Shown: in pieces, positions 46,547-56,609 of the stretch | How the letters are laid out: every line of letters begins with the position of its first letter | Numbering within the stretch: position 1 is the first letter of the stretch | Origin: an uncultured Flavobacteriaceae bacterium | GTDB lineage: Bacteria > Bacteroidota > Bacteroidia > Flavobacteriales > Flavobacteriaceae | Assembly: GCA_947494325.1 (NCBI GenBank) | Contig: CANLUS010000001.1 | Coordinates: 744,001-808,000, forward strand | Direction of reading: 5' to 3' | Length of the DNA: 64,000 bases | Position numbers and translations under genes: made by a program | Notes under the pieces: generated by a model | What the model saw: the letters and a program-made list of their open reading frames with translations, nothing else | Database searches by the model: none | What the model was told of the DNA's origin: nothing

Positions 46547-48004
46547 ATGGATAAAAGAGAGTTTTTAAAAAAATCGGCTATTTTGGCTTCGTCCACAGCA
46601 ATTATTCCTTCGTTAATGGTGTCATGTAAAGAAGAGAAAAAAGAAGTAAAAATAGTATTAGAACGCGTACGTACAGCTCATATAGGAGTTGGAAATATGG
46701 GAGCTGAGGATTTACGTGATATTTCGTCACACGCTAAGGTAGATGTAGTAGCATTATGTGATGTAGACGCAACTTATTTGGCAGCTGCAAGTAAATTACA
46801 TCCTAATGCGAAAACCTATACCGATTATCGAATAATGTTTAAAGAAATGGCAGATGAAATAGATGCTGTTATTGTTTCTACGCCAGATCATACACATGCG
46901 CCTGCGTCTATGTGGGCAATGAATCTAAATAAAGCAGTTTACTGTCAAAAACCCTTAACACATCATGTTACGGAAGCTAGAGCAATGAAGAAACTGGCCG
47001 CAGAAAAGAATCTTGTTACTCAAATGGGAATTCAAGTTCACTCTTTTTATGATTATAAATTAGCTACTTTATTGATTCAATCAGGAATTATAGGAAAAGT
47101 TCATACGGTACGGGCGTGGTCTCCAAAAAATTGGGGGTACGATGGTACTGTTCCAGAAGGAAAAGATCCAGTGCCAGAAACTCTTGATTGGAATTTATGG
47201 TTAGGAACCTCAGCGAATAGAGAGTTTAAGGAAGCGACATATCATCCTGGTAATTGGCGTAAATTAGTTGATTATGGATGTGGTACATTAGGTGATATGG
47301 GTGTGCATATATTTGATACGCCATATAATGCTTTGGCTCTAGATGTGCCTATGACCATTAAGAATGAATGTAGAGAGCCTAATGGATTCGGGTATCCTGA
47401 AAATAATGTGGTAACCTATGAATTTCCCGGGACTAAATATACTGGCGAAAAATTGACTTGGATATGGTCTGATGGTCCTGGTGTTCCAGCGCCTCACGAA
47501 GATTTGAAGCTTCCAAGTGATTCACAGGATTCAGAAAATGATGACACATCGAAAGAAGAAGCCTCAATGAAGGATAAAATGTCTCTAGATACTAAAGAAG
47601 CACCAGACGGTAAATTACCTGAGCAAGGCGCAATGTTTATTGGTGAAAAAGGACGATTACTATTACCTCATTTCATGCAATTACCGAGAAAAATTGTAGA
47701 CGGAAAATATGTCGATATCTCTTCGGAAATTGCAGAAGTTGAAAAAGCGAATAATATGGGGAAACCAGTACGTGATTATGCCTCAGAAGGCCCAAAGCAT
47801 TATCATCAATTTATAGATGCTTGTTTAGGTAATGCTGAATGTACAGCACCATTTTCCTATGCTGGAAGACTTACGGAAACTATTTTACTAGGTGTAATTG
47901 CTGGGCGTTTTCCGAATGAAACCTTACATTGGAACAGTGAAACTGCAAAATTTGATGAAGAAAAAGCTAATCAATTTTTAGGATCTAAGTACCGCAAGTT
48001 TTAG
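46547..48004 (+). CDS. Exported Gfo/Idh/MocA-family oxidoreductase
   Basis: The predicted product has 485 residues. The N-terminus KREFLKKS resembles a Tat signal with KR in place of RR and runs into a lipobox (LMVSC, Cys27), so it is probably folded before export and then lipid-anchored. The Rossmann motif is GVGNMG (47-52) and the catalytic segment is CQKPLTH with Lys135. A hydrophilic insert near 320-360 is rich in Asp, Glu and Ser. Enzymes of this family oxidise sugars at C3, which would provide the substrate of the two DUF1080 proteins encoded just upstream. Confidence 0.9.
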   Translation: MDKREFLKKSAILASSTAIIPSLMVSCKEEKKEVKIVLERVRTAHIGVGNMGAEDLRDISSHAKVDVVALCDVDATYLAAASKLHPNAKTYTDYRIMFKEMADEIDAVIVSTPDHTHAPASMWAMNLNKAVYCQKPLTHHVTEARAMKKLAAEKNLVTQMGIQVHSFYDYKLATLLIQSGIIGKVHTVRAWSPKNWGYDGTVPEGKDPVPETLDWNLWLGTSANREFKEATYHPGNWRKLVDYGCGTLGDMGVHIFDTPYNALALDVPMTIKNECREPNGFGYPENNVVTYEFPGTKYTGEKLTWIWSDGPGVPAPHEDLKLPSDSQDSENDDTSKEEASMKDKMSLDTKEAPDGKLPEQGAMFIGEKGRLLLPHFMQLPRKIVDGKYVDISSEIAEVEKANNMGKPVRDYASEGPKHYHQFIDACLGNAECTAPFSYAGRLTETILLGVIAGRFPNETLHWNSETAKFDEEKANQFLGSKYRKF

Positions 48005-48011
48005 TAAGTTA

Positions 48012-49334
48012 TCAATCATTGAAATACCAAAAAGGAATGGCATCAAAAGTTACAGGTATAGTATCTTTTTTTCTAAACTCATCTCGTTGAAGTTTTAACA
48101 AATGTCTTCCTTTCGACAAGTTTTTTATATCGATGTAGGTTTCAAACCCAAATTCGTTCGTGGTGCTTTCTCCCAAAATAAAATCGGAGTCATATGTAAC
48201 AGAATCAATCGTCACATAGTAAATTTTATTGAATTCTTTTAAATATAATTTTTTTAAACTATCACGCACTGCAAAGCTTGGTCCAGAATTAGAAAAAGAA
48301 ATCTGCGAACGTAACCCACGTTTATCTTTTTTCGGTTTTAAACTTTTGTTTCTTTTAAAGATGCGATCCTCAATGGCATCATTATACACCATAAATATTT
48401 TTAAATACGAATCTTTAATCACTTTTGAAGGAATAGCCGCTGAGCTAATAAAATCACCTTTTTCGGTAAGCATATCTTCATAATTCCGTTTACTGGCATA
48501 ATAGGAGTTCGAATTATTGTTAGTGTCTATATAATTTGATTTTCTATAGTCAATAGATGTGCCAAGTAGTATCAGGAAATATACAGGCACAAGTATAAAA
48601 CTTATACGCTTTGTAAATTTATTATCTAAGAAATTATAAACCAGTGGGCGGTATAAAAATGATAAGGTAATAAGACTAAACACCCAATACACAGGAAAGT
48701 AAATTTTAGAAATCCATTGTTTTTTCTTTAACCAACCTTGTGTGATAAAGTCAATGAAAGTTAAGAACATTCCTAAAACAATAAAAAGCATTAAAGGAAT
48801 TCCAATACCTTTAGATACCCATCCAGGTAAATCCTCATTAGAAATAACATTTTCTGCTGTAAAACCAATAGTCGCGATGGTAAACGTTAGAGCGAGTACG
48901 TAAAAAATCATTAAAAAAGAAATAGCAAAAATAATACTACAATAATTCTCAAGGGTGGCAATATACTTGTCAAATGACCCTATTTTCTTTTTTAAGTAGT
49001 TGGTGAACTTATCGCTATACTTTAATGCGTCATAATCAATATCTCCAGAAACATAACGAAGTCCTAGAGCGCCAATCCATAAACCTCTTAAAATAACATG
49101 TAGCAGTAAGTTGAAAATTAAAATGGCGCAAGAAACTCCAATAACTACCCATATAACGGCGACAATATCGTTACCTAAGTTTTTCGCTTGTCTAGAGAAA
49201 ATTTTAATTTCTGGATATGCACTCACTAAACCAAGTATCGCAAATCCTGAAATTAGTAATTCTAATTGCCAACTTTCTTCTTGTAATTTTTGAAGTAGTT
49301 TTTGAAAGGCTGGTTTATCATGCTTGCTACTCAT
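48012..49334 (-). CDS. Six-helix membrane protein of unknown function
   Basis: The predicted product has 440 residues. Hydrophobic segments at about 24-40, 57-82, 131-157, 177-198, 212-235 and 244-260 suggest six helices. A soluble C-terminal domain (about 265-440) is rich in Lys and beta-strand pattern (RHLLKLQRDEFRKKDTIPVT near the end). A positively charged N-terminus should be cytoplasmic. No named domain is recognised. It is convergent with the oxidoreductase gene, seven bases apart, and stands alone upstream of obg with 59 bases between. Confidence 0.75.
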   Translation of the reverse strand: MSSKHDKPAFQKLLQKLQEESWQLELLISGFAILGLVSAYPEIKIFSRQAKNLGNDIVAVIWVVIGVSCAILIFNLLLHVILRGLWIGALGLRYVSGDIDYDALKYSDKFTNYLKKKIGSFDKYIATLENYCSIIFAISFLMIFYVLALTFTIATIGFTAENVISNEDLPGWVSKGIGIPLMLFIVLGMFLTFIDFITQGWLKKKQWISKIYFPVYWVFSLITLSFLYRPLVYNFLDNKFTKRISFILVPVYFLILLGTSIDYRKSNYIDTNNNSNSYYASKRNYEDMLTEKGDFISSAAIPSKVIKDSYLKIFMVYNDAIEDRIFKRNKSLKPKKDKRGLRSQISFSNSGPSFAVRDSLKKLYLKEFNKIYYVTIDSVTYDSDFILGESTTNEFGFETYIDIKNLSKGRHLLKLQRDEFRKKDTIPVTFDAIPFWYFND

Positions 49335-49393
49335 AGGGTTATCCTTTAGTTGGAGCTACTAAAATATAAAAAAAGATATTGTTACTAATTGTT

Positions 49394-50386
49394 TTAAGAA
49401 TTGAGCATCTTCCATAGCGTATCTTTCAACTCAGTAAGACCCGTTTGCGAGACTGAAGAAATAAATAGGTGCGATATGTCAGATGGGAGCTCTTTTTCTA
49501 TTTCTTCTTGTAACTCCTCATCCAGCATATCTGATTTCGAAATTGCTAATAAGCGATCTTTATCTAAGAGTTCGGGATTGTGTTTTTTCAATTCATTCAA
49601 AAGAATTTTATATTCTTCCTGAATGTCATCAGAATCTGCCGGAATTAAAAATAACAAGGTAGAGTTGCGTTCAATATGGCGCAAAAAGCGATGCCCTAAA
49701 CCTTTTCCTTCCGCAGCACCTTCAATGATACCTGGAATATCAGCCATAACAAAACTCTGAAAATCTCGGTATTCTACTATTCCTAAATTAGGTTTCAAAG
49801 TTGTAAAGGCGTAATCTGCAATTTTTGGTTTTGCTGAAGTTATTACTGATAATAATGTCGATTTTCCTGCATTAGGAAAGCCCACAAGACCTACATCGGC
49901 TAAGATTTTTAATTCCATTTGAAACCATCCGTCTTGCCCATCAATTCCGGGTTGCGCATATCTCGGAGTTTGATTTGTGGATGACTTAAAATGCCAATTT
50001 CCTTTACCTCCCATACCGCCTTCAACTAAGACTTTTTCTTCTTTATCTTCGGTAATTTCGAAAAGAATTTCTTGAGTTTCTCCATCTCTAATAATTGTAC
50101 CTAAAGGAACATCAACATAGACATCGGCACCATCTTTACCTGTACTTCTGCTCTTGCTTCCATCACCACCATGTTCAGCTTTGAAGTGTTTTTTGAACTT
50201 TAAATGAAATAAGGTCCACATTTCTTTGTTACCACGTAAAATAACATGTCCGCCTCGACCACCATCGCCACCATCTGGACCTCCTTTTTGAATGTACTTT
50301 TCACGATGTAGATGCACCGACCCTTTACCACCTTTACCCGAAGAGGCAAATACTTTAATATAATCTACAAAGTTTCCTTCAGTCAT
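49394..50386 (-). CDS. obg: Obg GTPase (ribosome assembly/stress)
   Basis: A 330-residue protein of usual length for Bacteroidota. The glycine-rich Obg fold (about 1-160) includes [16 protein letters not shown]. The G domain has G1 [10 protein letters not shown]3 DIPG and G4-like SKSD. The C-terminal OCT extension found in some Obg proteins is absent. It binds the large ribosomal subunit during assembly. It lies 67 bases after the hpt-adk gene on the same strand. Confidence 0.96.
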   Translation of the reverse strand: MTEGNFVDYIKVFASSGKGGKGSVHLHREKYIQKGGPDGGDGGRGGHVILRGNKEMWTLFHLKFKKHFKAEHGGDGSKSRSTGKDGADVYVDVPLGTIIRDGETQEILFEITEDKEEKVLVEGGMGGKGNWHFKSSTNQTPRYAQPGIDGQDGWFQMELKILADVGLVGFPNAGKSTLLSVITSAKPKIADYAFTTLKPNLGIVEYRDFQSFVMADIPGIIEGAAEGKGLGHRFLRHIERNSTLLFLIPADSDDIQEEYKILLNELKKHNPELLDKDRLLAISKSDMLDEELQEEIEKELPSDISHLFISSVSQTGLTELKDTLWKMLNS

Positions 50387-50453
50387 TAGAATGTTAATTT
50401 ACTTATTGACGAATTCGCCAAATTGTTGTTCTTGTATATGTAAAAGATGTTTT

Positions 50454-51566
50454 TTAAAGCTTATCAAATACGTTGCTTAAAAGCTTTGTAATGTCTTCAA
50501 TTGTACCCACGCCGTTCACACCGAAGTATTTATTTTGCGTTTGATAATAGTCTTTTAGAATTGCTGTTTTCGTATTGTATTCGTTAAAGCGGTTTCTAAT
50601 TTTATCTTCATCTTGATCATCAGGTCGCCCGCTCGTTTTGCCGCGTTCCAATAAACGTTCAACTAATACATCTTCCTCAACCTCAAGAGCCACCATACCA
50701 TTGATTGTTTCTCCTTTCTCGGTTAAAAAGGTATCCAACACTTTTGCTTGATCTTCTGTACGTGGGAAACCATCAAAAATAAAGCCTTGGGCTCCTTCAT
50801 TTCTGTTTACTTCTGCTTTGAGCATGTCAATAGTGACTTGATCAGGAACTAAATCTCCCTTGTCCATATATGATTTCGCTAACATGCCTAAATCAGTTTT
50901 GTTTTTGATATTATATCTAAACAAATCACCTGTAGAAATATGAACTAAATTATATTTTTCTTTTAAAATTTCAGCTTGAGTTCCCTTGCCTGCACCAGGA
51001 GGGCCAAATAAAACAATATTTGTCATTTTTTGTGTTGTTAGTTGATATACCGATGCCAAGTTTCTCCCTAGGCCATTATAATCTAATCCATATCCAACAA
51101 TAAATTTATCGGGTATTGAGATTCCAATATAGTCTATTGGAAGTCCCTTTCGGAATACATCAGGCTTAAAGAATAATGTAGCAATTTTAAGTTGTTTTAA
51201 TTTCCGATCTCTAAAGATAGTATATATCTCTTCTAAAGTGGTACCGGTATCAATGATATCTTCAAGAATAATTACTGTCCTTCCTTCTAAGTTTTCATTG
51301 ATACCAACCAGCTGTTTTACCTTGCCGGTTGAATTTAGGTTTTCATAGGAAGCTAGTTTTACAAAAGAAACTTCGCAATTAGCATTATAAGCACGAATAA
51401 AATCAGCAGCGAACATAAAAGATCCATTTAAAATTCCGACAAAAATGGGAACTTCACCTTTTAGATCTTGTTCAACTATTTTCGCCATGTTAGCAACAGC
51501 TTGAGAAATTTTGTCTGCGGCTATGTATGGTTTAAAATACCGATCATGTAATTTTATGGTGCTCAT
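50454..51566 (-). CDS. hpt-adk: Fused hypoxanthine phosphoribosyltransferase and adenylate kinase
   Basis: One uninterrupted 370-residue ORF encodes two enzymes. Residues 1-178 are a type I phosphoribosyltransferase with the PRPP-binding segment VIILEDIIDTGTT (98-110). Residues 181-370 are adenylate kinase beginning MTNIVLFGPPGAGKGTQ, with P-loop 188-196, ISTGDLFR, DGFPRT (265-270) and a short lid around SGRPDDQDED. The junction TTQKMTN has no stop, and the Met181 codon could serve as an internal start for free adenylate kinase. The fusion links purine base salvage (IMP/GMP formation) to nucleotide balancing. Similar fused genes are, to my knowledge, common in Flavobacteriaceae. Confidence 0.93.
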   Translation of the reverse strand: MSTIKLHDRYFKPYIAADKISQAVANMAKIVEQDLKGEVPIFVGILNGSFMFAADFIRAYNANCEVSFVKLASYENLNSTGKVKQLVGINENLEGRTVIILEDIIDTGTTLEEIYTIFRDRKLKQLKIATLFFKPDVFRKGLPIDYIGISIPDKFIVGYGLDYNGLGRNLASVYQLTTQKMTNIVLFGPPGAGKGTQAEILKEKYNLVHISTGDLFRYNIKNKTDLGMLAKSYMDKGDLVPDQVTIDMLKAEVNRNEGAQGFIFDGFPRTEDQAKVLDTFLTEKGETINGMVALEVEEDVLVERLLERGKTSGRPDDQDEDKIRNRFNEYNTKTAILKDYYQTQNKYFGVNGVGTIEDITKLLSNVFDKL

Positions 51567-51580
51567 ACTTTAAATTCAAT

Positions 51581-51636
51581 ATAAAAGCCGTTTTGTTTCT
51601 ACTGAACTAGTATCAGTACTACAAAACGGCTTTTAT
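51581..51636 (-). terminator. Long inverted repeat between secDF and hpt-adk
   Basis: A perfect 16-bp inverted repeat (51581-51596 and 51621-51636) encloses a second one, TACTGA (51600-51605) with TCAGTA (51613-51618). The two stack into a hairpin of about 22 pairs. It lies 17 bases after the secDF stop codon and before the hpt-adk start, and the arms end in TTTTAT on either strand. It is probably a terminator for secDF. Confidence 0.75.
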
Positions 51637-51653
51637 CATATTGTTATTTTAAA

Positions 51654-54600
51654 TTATTTCTTATTGGCAATTTTTGTGGTATCGTACATAATTGGAGATG
51701 CAATGAATAATGATGAGTAGGTACCTACTAGTACACCAATAATCATGGCAAACATAAATCCTTTAATAGAATCACCTCCAAATAAGAAGATTGCTAATAA
51801 TACAATTAAGGTAGTTAACGATGTATTGATTGTTCTTCCTAAGGTAGTACTTAAAGCACTATTTACTGTTTGCATAAACGGCCATTTAGGATGTTTATCG
51901 GCAAACTCTCTAATTCTATCAAAAATTACTACGGTATCATTCAATGAATAACCTACCACGGTTAGTAGGGCTGCAATAAATGATTGTCCAATCTCCATAT
52001 CAAACGGTAATACTTTCCAAAACAATGAAAATATGGCCAAAACGATTAATACATCATGAAAAACTGCCACTACTGCACCTAAACTATATTGCCATTTTCT
52101 AAATCGTAAAAGGATATATAAGAATACAACTAATAAGGCACCCAAAATAGCCCATATTGCAGCTTGTTTGATATCATCAGCGATGGTTGGTCCTACCTCG
52201 AAATATTTCATAATTCCAATTTTATCACTAGTATCTTCTGCCCCAACTTTAAAATTTTCTATGGTTGTACCATCAGGCAAGTAAGATTGTAGGCCATTAA
52301 ATAATAAACTTTGAATTTCATCACTTACTTCTAAACCATTATCATCAACTTTATATTTAGTCGTTATTTTCAGTTGATCAGCACCTCCATAAGTTTTTAC
52401 TACAGGAGCATCTCCGAAAATGTCTTTTAATGTACCAGCTACCTCAGTAGCATTAACAGGTTGATCAAAACGAACGGTGTATGTTCTTCCTCCGGTAAAG
52501 TCAACACCATAATTAAACCCTTGTGTGAAGATAGAACCTAAACCTAGAATAATAATCGCTCCAGAAATCATGTAAGCAATTTTACGTTTCTTCAAGAACT
52601 CAACATTGATGTTTTGGAACCAACCTTTAGTGATATTTGTATTAAACGTCATGCTTCTATCTCTATCAGCATACCAGTCAACTAAAAGACGGGTAATGAA
52701 TACAGCAGTAATTAAAGAAGTGGCAATACCTATCATTAAGGTAGTCGCAAAACCTTTAATTGGGCCCGAACCAAAAACATATAAGATAGCACCAGTTAAA
52801 AATGTTGTTACATTCGCATCAATAATTGCAGAAAGAGCTCCTTTTAAACTAAATCCTTCCTTAACGGCTTCCTTTAGTACTAATCCACGAGCCAAAGCTT
52901 CTTTAATACGTTCATAAATAATTACGTTGGCATCTACCGACATACCGATGGTAATAATAATACCGGCAACTCCAGGTAAGGTTAATACAGCTCCAAAAGA
53001 AGTTAAGACTCCAAAAATGAACAATATATTTAGCATTAATGCGATATCCGCAAAAATCCCAGCTTTTCCGTAATAGAACAGCATCCATACTAACACTAAT
53101 AGTAGAGCAATTCCGAAAGCATTAAAACTACTATCAATAGCTTCTTGACCTAAAGATGCTCCAACAACTGAAGATTCAATAATTCTTGCGGCAGCTGGTA
53201 ATTTACCCGATTTTAGAGCGTTGGCTAAATCTTGTGCTTCTTCGATTGAAAACTGACCAGAAATGGATGTTCTTCCTCCAGAAATAGGCTCGTTTACGTT
53301 TGGAGCAGAGTATACATAATCATCTAATACGACCGCCACAAATTTACCAACATTAGTTTCAGTCATTTTAGCCCATTGTTTAGATCCTTTACTATTCATC
53401 GTCATGCTCACCTCAGGATTCACACCCAATTGATCAAAAACTTGACTGGCATCAGCAATTACATCTCCCTGAATTGGCGCTACATCTTCTCTATTCGATT
53501 TGATGGCATATAAACTGAGAACTTCACTATCTTTATTGGGTTTAGCATCCCATAAAAACTTTGTATATACCATATCCTGTGGAAGCAAAGCTCTTACTTC
53601 TTTCATCGCTAAGTATTGGTTTACAATAGCGGTATCTTTAACATTAGCATACCCGACTGCAGAACTACGTTGTTGTGCGTTTTGAGGGATGTTTGGGCTC
53701 ATTACAACAAATAGCGGATTTACTGCTTTGGTATCCAAAGAATCCGTTTCTTCTCCTAACAAGGCATCTAATTCATCTTCACTCGCTTCCGCCGAATCAC
53801 TTTCTTTCGTAACTTCAGTAGCCGTTTCATCTTTTAATAAATCTGCTAAAACAGTATTTGCCTGTATGAAGAAGTTCGCTGTTTGCGTATTTTCATACAC
53901 TTCCCAAAATTGTAATTCAGCAGTACTCTGTAATAATTTTTTTACACGATCAATATCTTTGGCTCCTGGTAATTCTATTAGAATTCTTCCAGATTCTCCT
54001 ATTTGAGAAATGTTTGGAGAGGTTACTCCAAAACGGTCAATTCTACTACGTAATACTTCAAAAGCAGTACCAATTGATCCTTTTACTTCTTCCCTTAGGA
54101 TTGGCTTCACCTCATTATCATTAAGCTTGAAGTTTATCTTATCTTTTAAAGACTTATTACCAAAAATACTTGGATCACTCAATTTAACAGATCCATTGCT
54201 CGCTGCATCGAAGGCATCAAAAAACAAATCTAAATAATCGTTATCACTATCTTTTTGCTTAGCCGTAGCATCAGCCAGAGCTTTATTAAAAATAGGATTC
54301 GTAGATTTATTAGATAACCCAGTTAAAATGTCTCTTACAGACACCTCTAAGGTAGCATCAATACCACCTTTAAGGTCTAAGCCTAAGTTTATAGCTTTAT
54401 CTTGTACTTCTTTATACGTATATTTTGTGAAGCCGTAGTTGACTATCGGCAAATTCGCAATAGAATCTAAATACGCCTGTTCGTAATTAACTTTAGGTAG
54501 TTTTGCAATTTCATTTTGCTCTATTTTTTCTTGGATATAGCTACTTTGAGCATAACTCTTCGCGTCATCCTCTATTGTATTATTTACCCACGTAAATGAT

Positions 54601-54665
54601 AGGTAGTACACACATATAATACCAAATATGATGGCAAATGTTCTAATCAGTCCTTTGTTCTGCAT
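51654..54665 (-). CDS. secDF: Fused protein translocase subunit SecDF
   Basis: A 1003-residue inner-membrane protein that uses the proton gradient to pull exported proteins through SecYEG. SecD comes first: helix 1 (about 8-27), a large periplasmic domain with GLDLKGGIDATLEVSV, then helices from about 510. SecF begins near 675 (FLKKRKIAYMISGAIIILG) with GVDFTGGRTY and ends with IGQSFIAALLTVVGYSLNDT, the conserved helix of SecF. The fusion is normal in Bacteroidota. The SecD periplasmic domain has an acidic insert (TKESDSAEASEDELDALLG). Confidence 0.96.
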   Translation of the reverse strand: MQNKGLIRTFAIIFGIICVYYLSFTWVNNTIEDDAKSYAQSSYIQEKIEQNEIAKLPKVNYEQAYLDSIANLPIVNYGFTKYTYKEVQDKAINLGLDLKGGIDATLEVSVRDILTGLSNKSTNPIFNKALADATAKQKDSDNDYLDLFFDAFDAASNGSVKLSDPSIFGNKSLKDKINFKLNDNEVKPILREEVKGSIGTAFEVLRSRIDRFGVTSPNISQIGESGRILIELPGAKDIDRVKKLLQSTAELQFWEVYENTQTANFFIQANTVLADLLKDETATEVTKESDSAEASEDELDALLGEETDSLDTKAVNPLFVVMSPNIPQNAQQRSSAVGYANVKDTAIVNQYLAMKEVRALLPQDMVYTKFLWDAKPNKDSEVLSLYAIKSNREDVAPIQGDVIADASQVFDQLGVNPEVSMTMNSKGSKQWAKMTETNVGKFVAVVLDDYVYSAPNVNEPISGGRTSISGQFSIEEAQDLANALKSGKLPAAARIIESSVVGASLGQEAIDSSFNAFGIALLLVLVWMLFYYGKAGIFADIALMLNILFIFGVLTSFGAVLTLPGVAGIIITIGMSVDANVIIYERIKEALARGLVLKEAVKEGFSLKGALSAIIDANVTTFLTGAILYVFGSGPIKGFATTLMIGIATSLITAVFITRLLVDWYADRDRSMTFNTNITKGWFQNINVEFLKKRKIAYMISGAIIILGLGSIFTQGFNYGVDFTGGRTYTVRFDQPVNATEVAGTLKDIFGDAPVVKTYGGADQLKITTKYKVDDNGLEVSDEIQSLLFNGLQSYLPDGTTIENFKVGAEDTSDKIGIMKYFEVGPTIADDIKQAAIWAILGALLVVFLYILLRFRKWQYSLGAVVAVFHDVLIVLAIFSLFWKVLPFDMEIGQSFIAALLTVVGYSLNDTVVIFDRIREFADKHPKWPFMQTVNSALSTTLGRTINTSLTTLIVLLAIFLFGGDSIKGFMFAMIIGVLVGTYSSLFIASPIMYDTTKIANKK

Positions 54666-54703
54666 TATCTCGCTGTTTAAATCGTCTATTTGTAATTAAC
54701 GCG

Positions 54704-54734
54704 CAAATATAGTATTTCGAAAATGAATAGCCAA
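54704..54734 (-). promoter_or_regulatory. Promoter of secDF
   Basis: On the - strand TATATTTG (54704-54711) is an exact TAnnTTTG -7 element with a TTG -33 element at 54732-54734, separated by 20 bases. The start codon is 39 bases downstream. Confidence 0.72.
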
Positions 54735-54836
54735 TTGTTTTATATTTTTTTATCGAGAGATACAGGAGCCCTAAACAAATTGAAAACTTGCTACTTATGC
54801 AACATTTTTTTAGCAATTTTAAGAAGCTATTTTTAG

Positions 54837-54844
54837 TATCTTAG
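54837..54844 (+). promoter_or_regulatory. Possible -7 element for fhs
   Basis: TATCTTAG matches TAnnTTTG at seven of eight positions and lies 20 bases before the ATG. No clear -33 element is visible. Confidence 0.35.
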
Positions 54845-54864
54845 CGAACATAATTTAATAGATA

Positions 54865-56541
54865 ATGACACACCTTTCGGATATTGAAATAGCGCAGCAA
54901 ACACATATGCAGCACATTAAAGAAGTTGCGGCAAAAATAAACATTGATGAGGATGATTTAATTCTATATGGAAAACACAAGGCAAAACTTCCTTTAGATT
55001 TAATTAATGAAGATCAAATTAAGAACAACAACCTAGTTCTTGTGACTGCCTTAACTCCAACACCGGCTGGAGAAGGTAAAACGACAGTTTCTATTGGTTT
55101 AACCGAAGGTTTAAATAAGATTGGAAAACAAGCTACGGTAGTATTACGTGAACCGTCATTAGGGCCTGTTTTTGGAATCAAAGGAGGTGCAGCTGGCGGA
55201 GGTTATTCTCAGGTGGTCCCGATGGAAGATATTAATTTACATTTCACTGGTGATTTCAATGCTGTTGAAAAAGCAAATAATTTATTGTCGGCGTTAATTG
55301 ATAATAATCTTCAGAGTAAAACGAATAATTTAAATATTGATCCTCGTACAATTGCATGGAAACGTGTTATTGATATGAATGATCGTGCTCTACGTCAAAT
55401 AAACATAGGTCTTGGAGGAATCTCTAATGGAATCCCTAGAGAAGATGGGTTTAATATCACTCCGGCTTCTGAAGTCATGGCAATTTTATGTATGGCAAAA
55501 GATATGGAGGATTTGAAAAAGCGTTTAGGTGATATTTTCGTTGGCTTTACGTTTGATAAAAAAGCCATTTTTGCGCGAGACTTGAAAGCAGAAAATGCAA
55601 TGGCGATCTTGTTAAAGGATGCAATCAAACCAAATTTAGTGCAAACTTTAGAACATAATCCTGCGATAATTCATGGCGGACCGTTCGCAAATATTGCTCA
55701 GGGTACCAATACGATTATCGCTACAAAAATGGGCTTGTCGTTATCTAATTATGTAGTAACAGAGGCAGGATTTGGTGCTGATTTAGGCGCTGAGAAATTT
55801 TTGAATATTAAGTCGGCTTATGCCGGACTGAACCCAAAATGTGTAGTGTTAGTTGCGACTGTTAGGGCTTTACGTCACCATGGTGGATCTCCTAAGGAAG
55901 AATATAATACTCCAAGTGTTGCAAGAGTCACAGAAGGTTTTTCGAACTTAGAAAAACATATTGAAAATATCAGAAAATTTAATATTGAACCGGTGGTTGC
56001 TATCAATGCATTTGTAAGTGATTCTCAGGAAGAAGTGGCCTTGGTCAAAGAAAGGTGCGCTGTACTAAATGTGCAGGCTGTGGTTTCTAGAGGTTGGGCC
56101 GACGGTGGAGAGGGCACTAAAGAATTAGCTTCTGCTGTTGCGGATGTTGTTGAAAATAGGGCGACTCAGTTTAAGCCATTATATGATTGGAAATCTCCTG
56201 TGGTTGAAAAAATTGAAACAATAGCAAAGGAAATTTATGGTGCTGATGGTGTTGATTTCGACAATAAGGCAAAACTAAATTTAAGACGTATTGATCGTTT
56301 AGGGTTTAATGATTTTGCGATTTGTATGGCCAAAACACAGAAGTCTTTTTCTGATAATGAAAAATTAGTAGGTCGACCAAAAGGGTTTACTATTACGGTA
56401 CGTGAAATAGAAATAGCTGCGGGTGCACAGTTTTTAATACCTATCTTAGGTAAAATGATGCGCATGCCTGGTTTACCAAGTTCCCCGGCCTCTGAGAATA
56501 TGTCGATTGATAATGATGGTGTTATTTCTGGCTTGTCATAA
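54865..56541 (+). CDS. fhs: Formate-tetrahydrofolate ligase
   Basis: A 558-residue cytoplasmic enzyme joining formate and tetrahydrofolate with ATP to give 10-formyl-THF for purine and fMet synthesis. The P-loop TPTPAGEGKTT lies near residues 61-71, followed by EPSLGPVFGIKGGAAGGG, characteristic of the family. KMGLSLSNYVVTEAGFGADL and ATVRALRHHGG are also conserved. The length is normal. The gene is a single unit between its own promoter region and a terminator at 56551. Confidence 0.97.
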   Translation: MTHLSDIEIAQQTHMQHIKEVAAKINIDEDDLILYGKHKAKLPLDLINEDQIKNNNLVLVTALTPTPAGEGKTTVSIGLTEGLNKIGKQATVVLREPSLGPVFGIKGGAAGGGYSQVVPMEDINLHFTGDFNAVEKANNLLSALIDNNLQSKTNNLNIDPRTIAWKRVIDMNDRALRQINIGLGGISNGIPREDGFNITPASEVMAILCMAKDMEDLKKRLGDIFVGFTFDKKAIFARDLKAENAMAILLKDAIKPNLVQTLEHNPAIIHGGPFANIAQGTNTIIATKMGLSLSNYVVTEAGFGADLGAEKFLNIKSAYAGLNPKCVVLVATVRALRHHGGSPKEEYNTPSVARVTEGFSNLEKHIENIRKFNIEPVVAINAFVSDSQEEVALVKERCAVLNVQAVVSRGWADGGEGTKELASAVADVVENRATQFKPLYDWKSPVVEKIETIAKEIYGADGVDFDNKAKLNLRRIDRLGFNDFAICMAKTQKSFSDNEKLVGRPKGFTITVREIEIAAGAQFLIPILGKMMRMPGLPSSPASENMSIDNDGVISGLS

Positions 56542-56550
56542 GAAAGAATA

Positions 56551-56590
56551 AAAAAATCAGTCTCTAAGTTAAGAAACTGACTTTTTTATT
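56551..56590. terminator. Terminator after fhs
   Basis: TCAGT-C-TCT (56557-56565) pairs with AGA-A-ACTGA (56572-56580) with one internal mismatch, flanked by an A-run before and CTTTTTT after. It can serve fhs and, on the other strand, the convergent adhesin-like gene. Confidence 0.7.
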
Positions 56591-56609
56591 TTGAAGAGAT
56601 TTTTTTATT

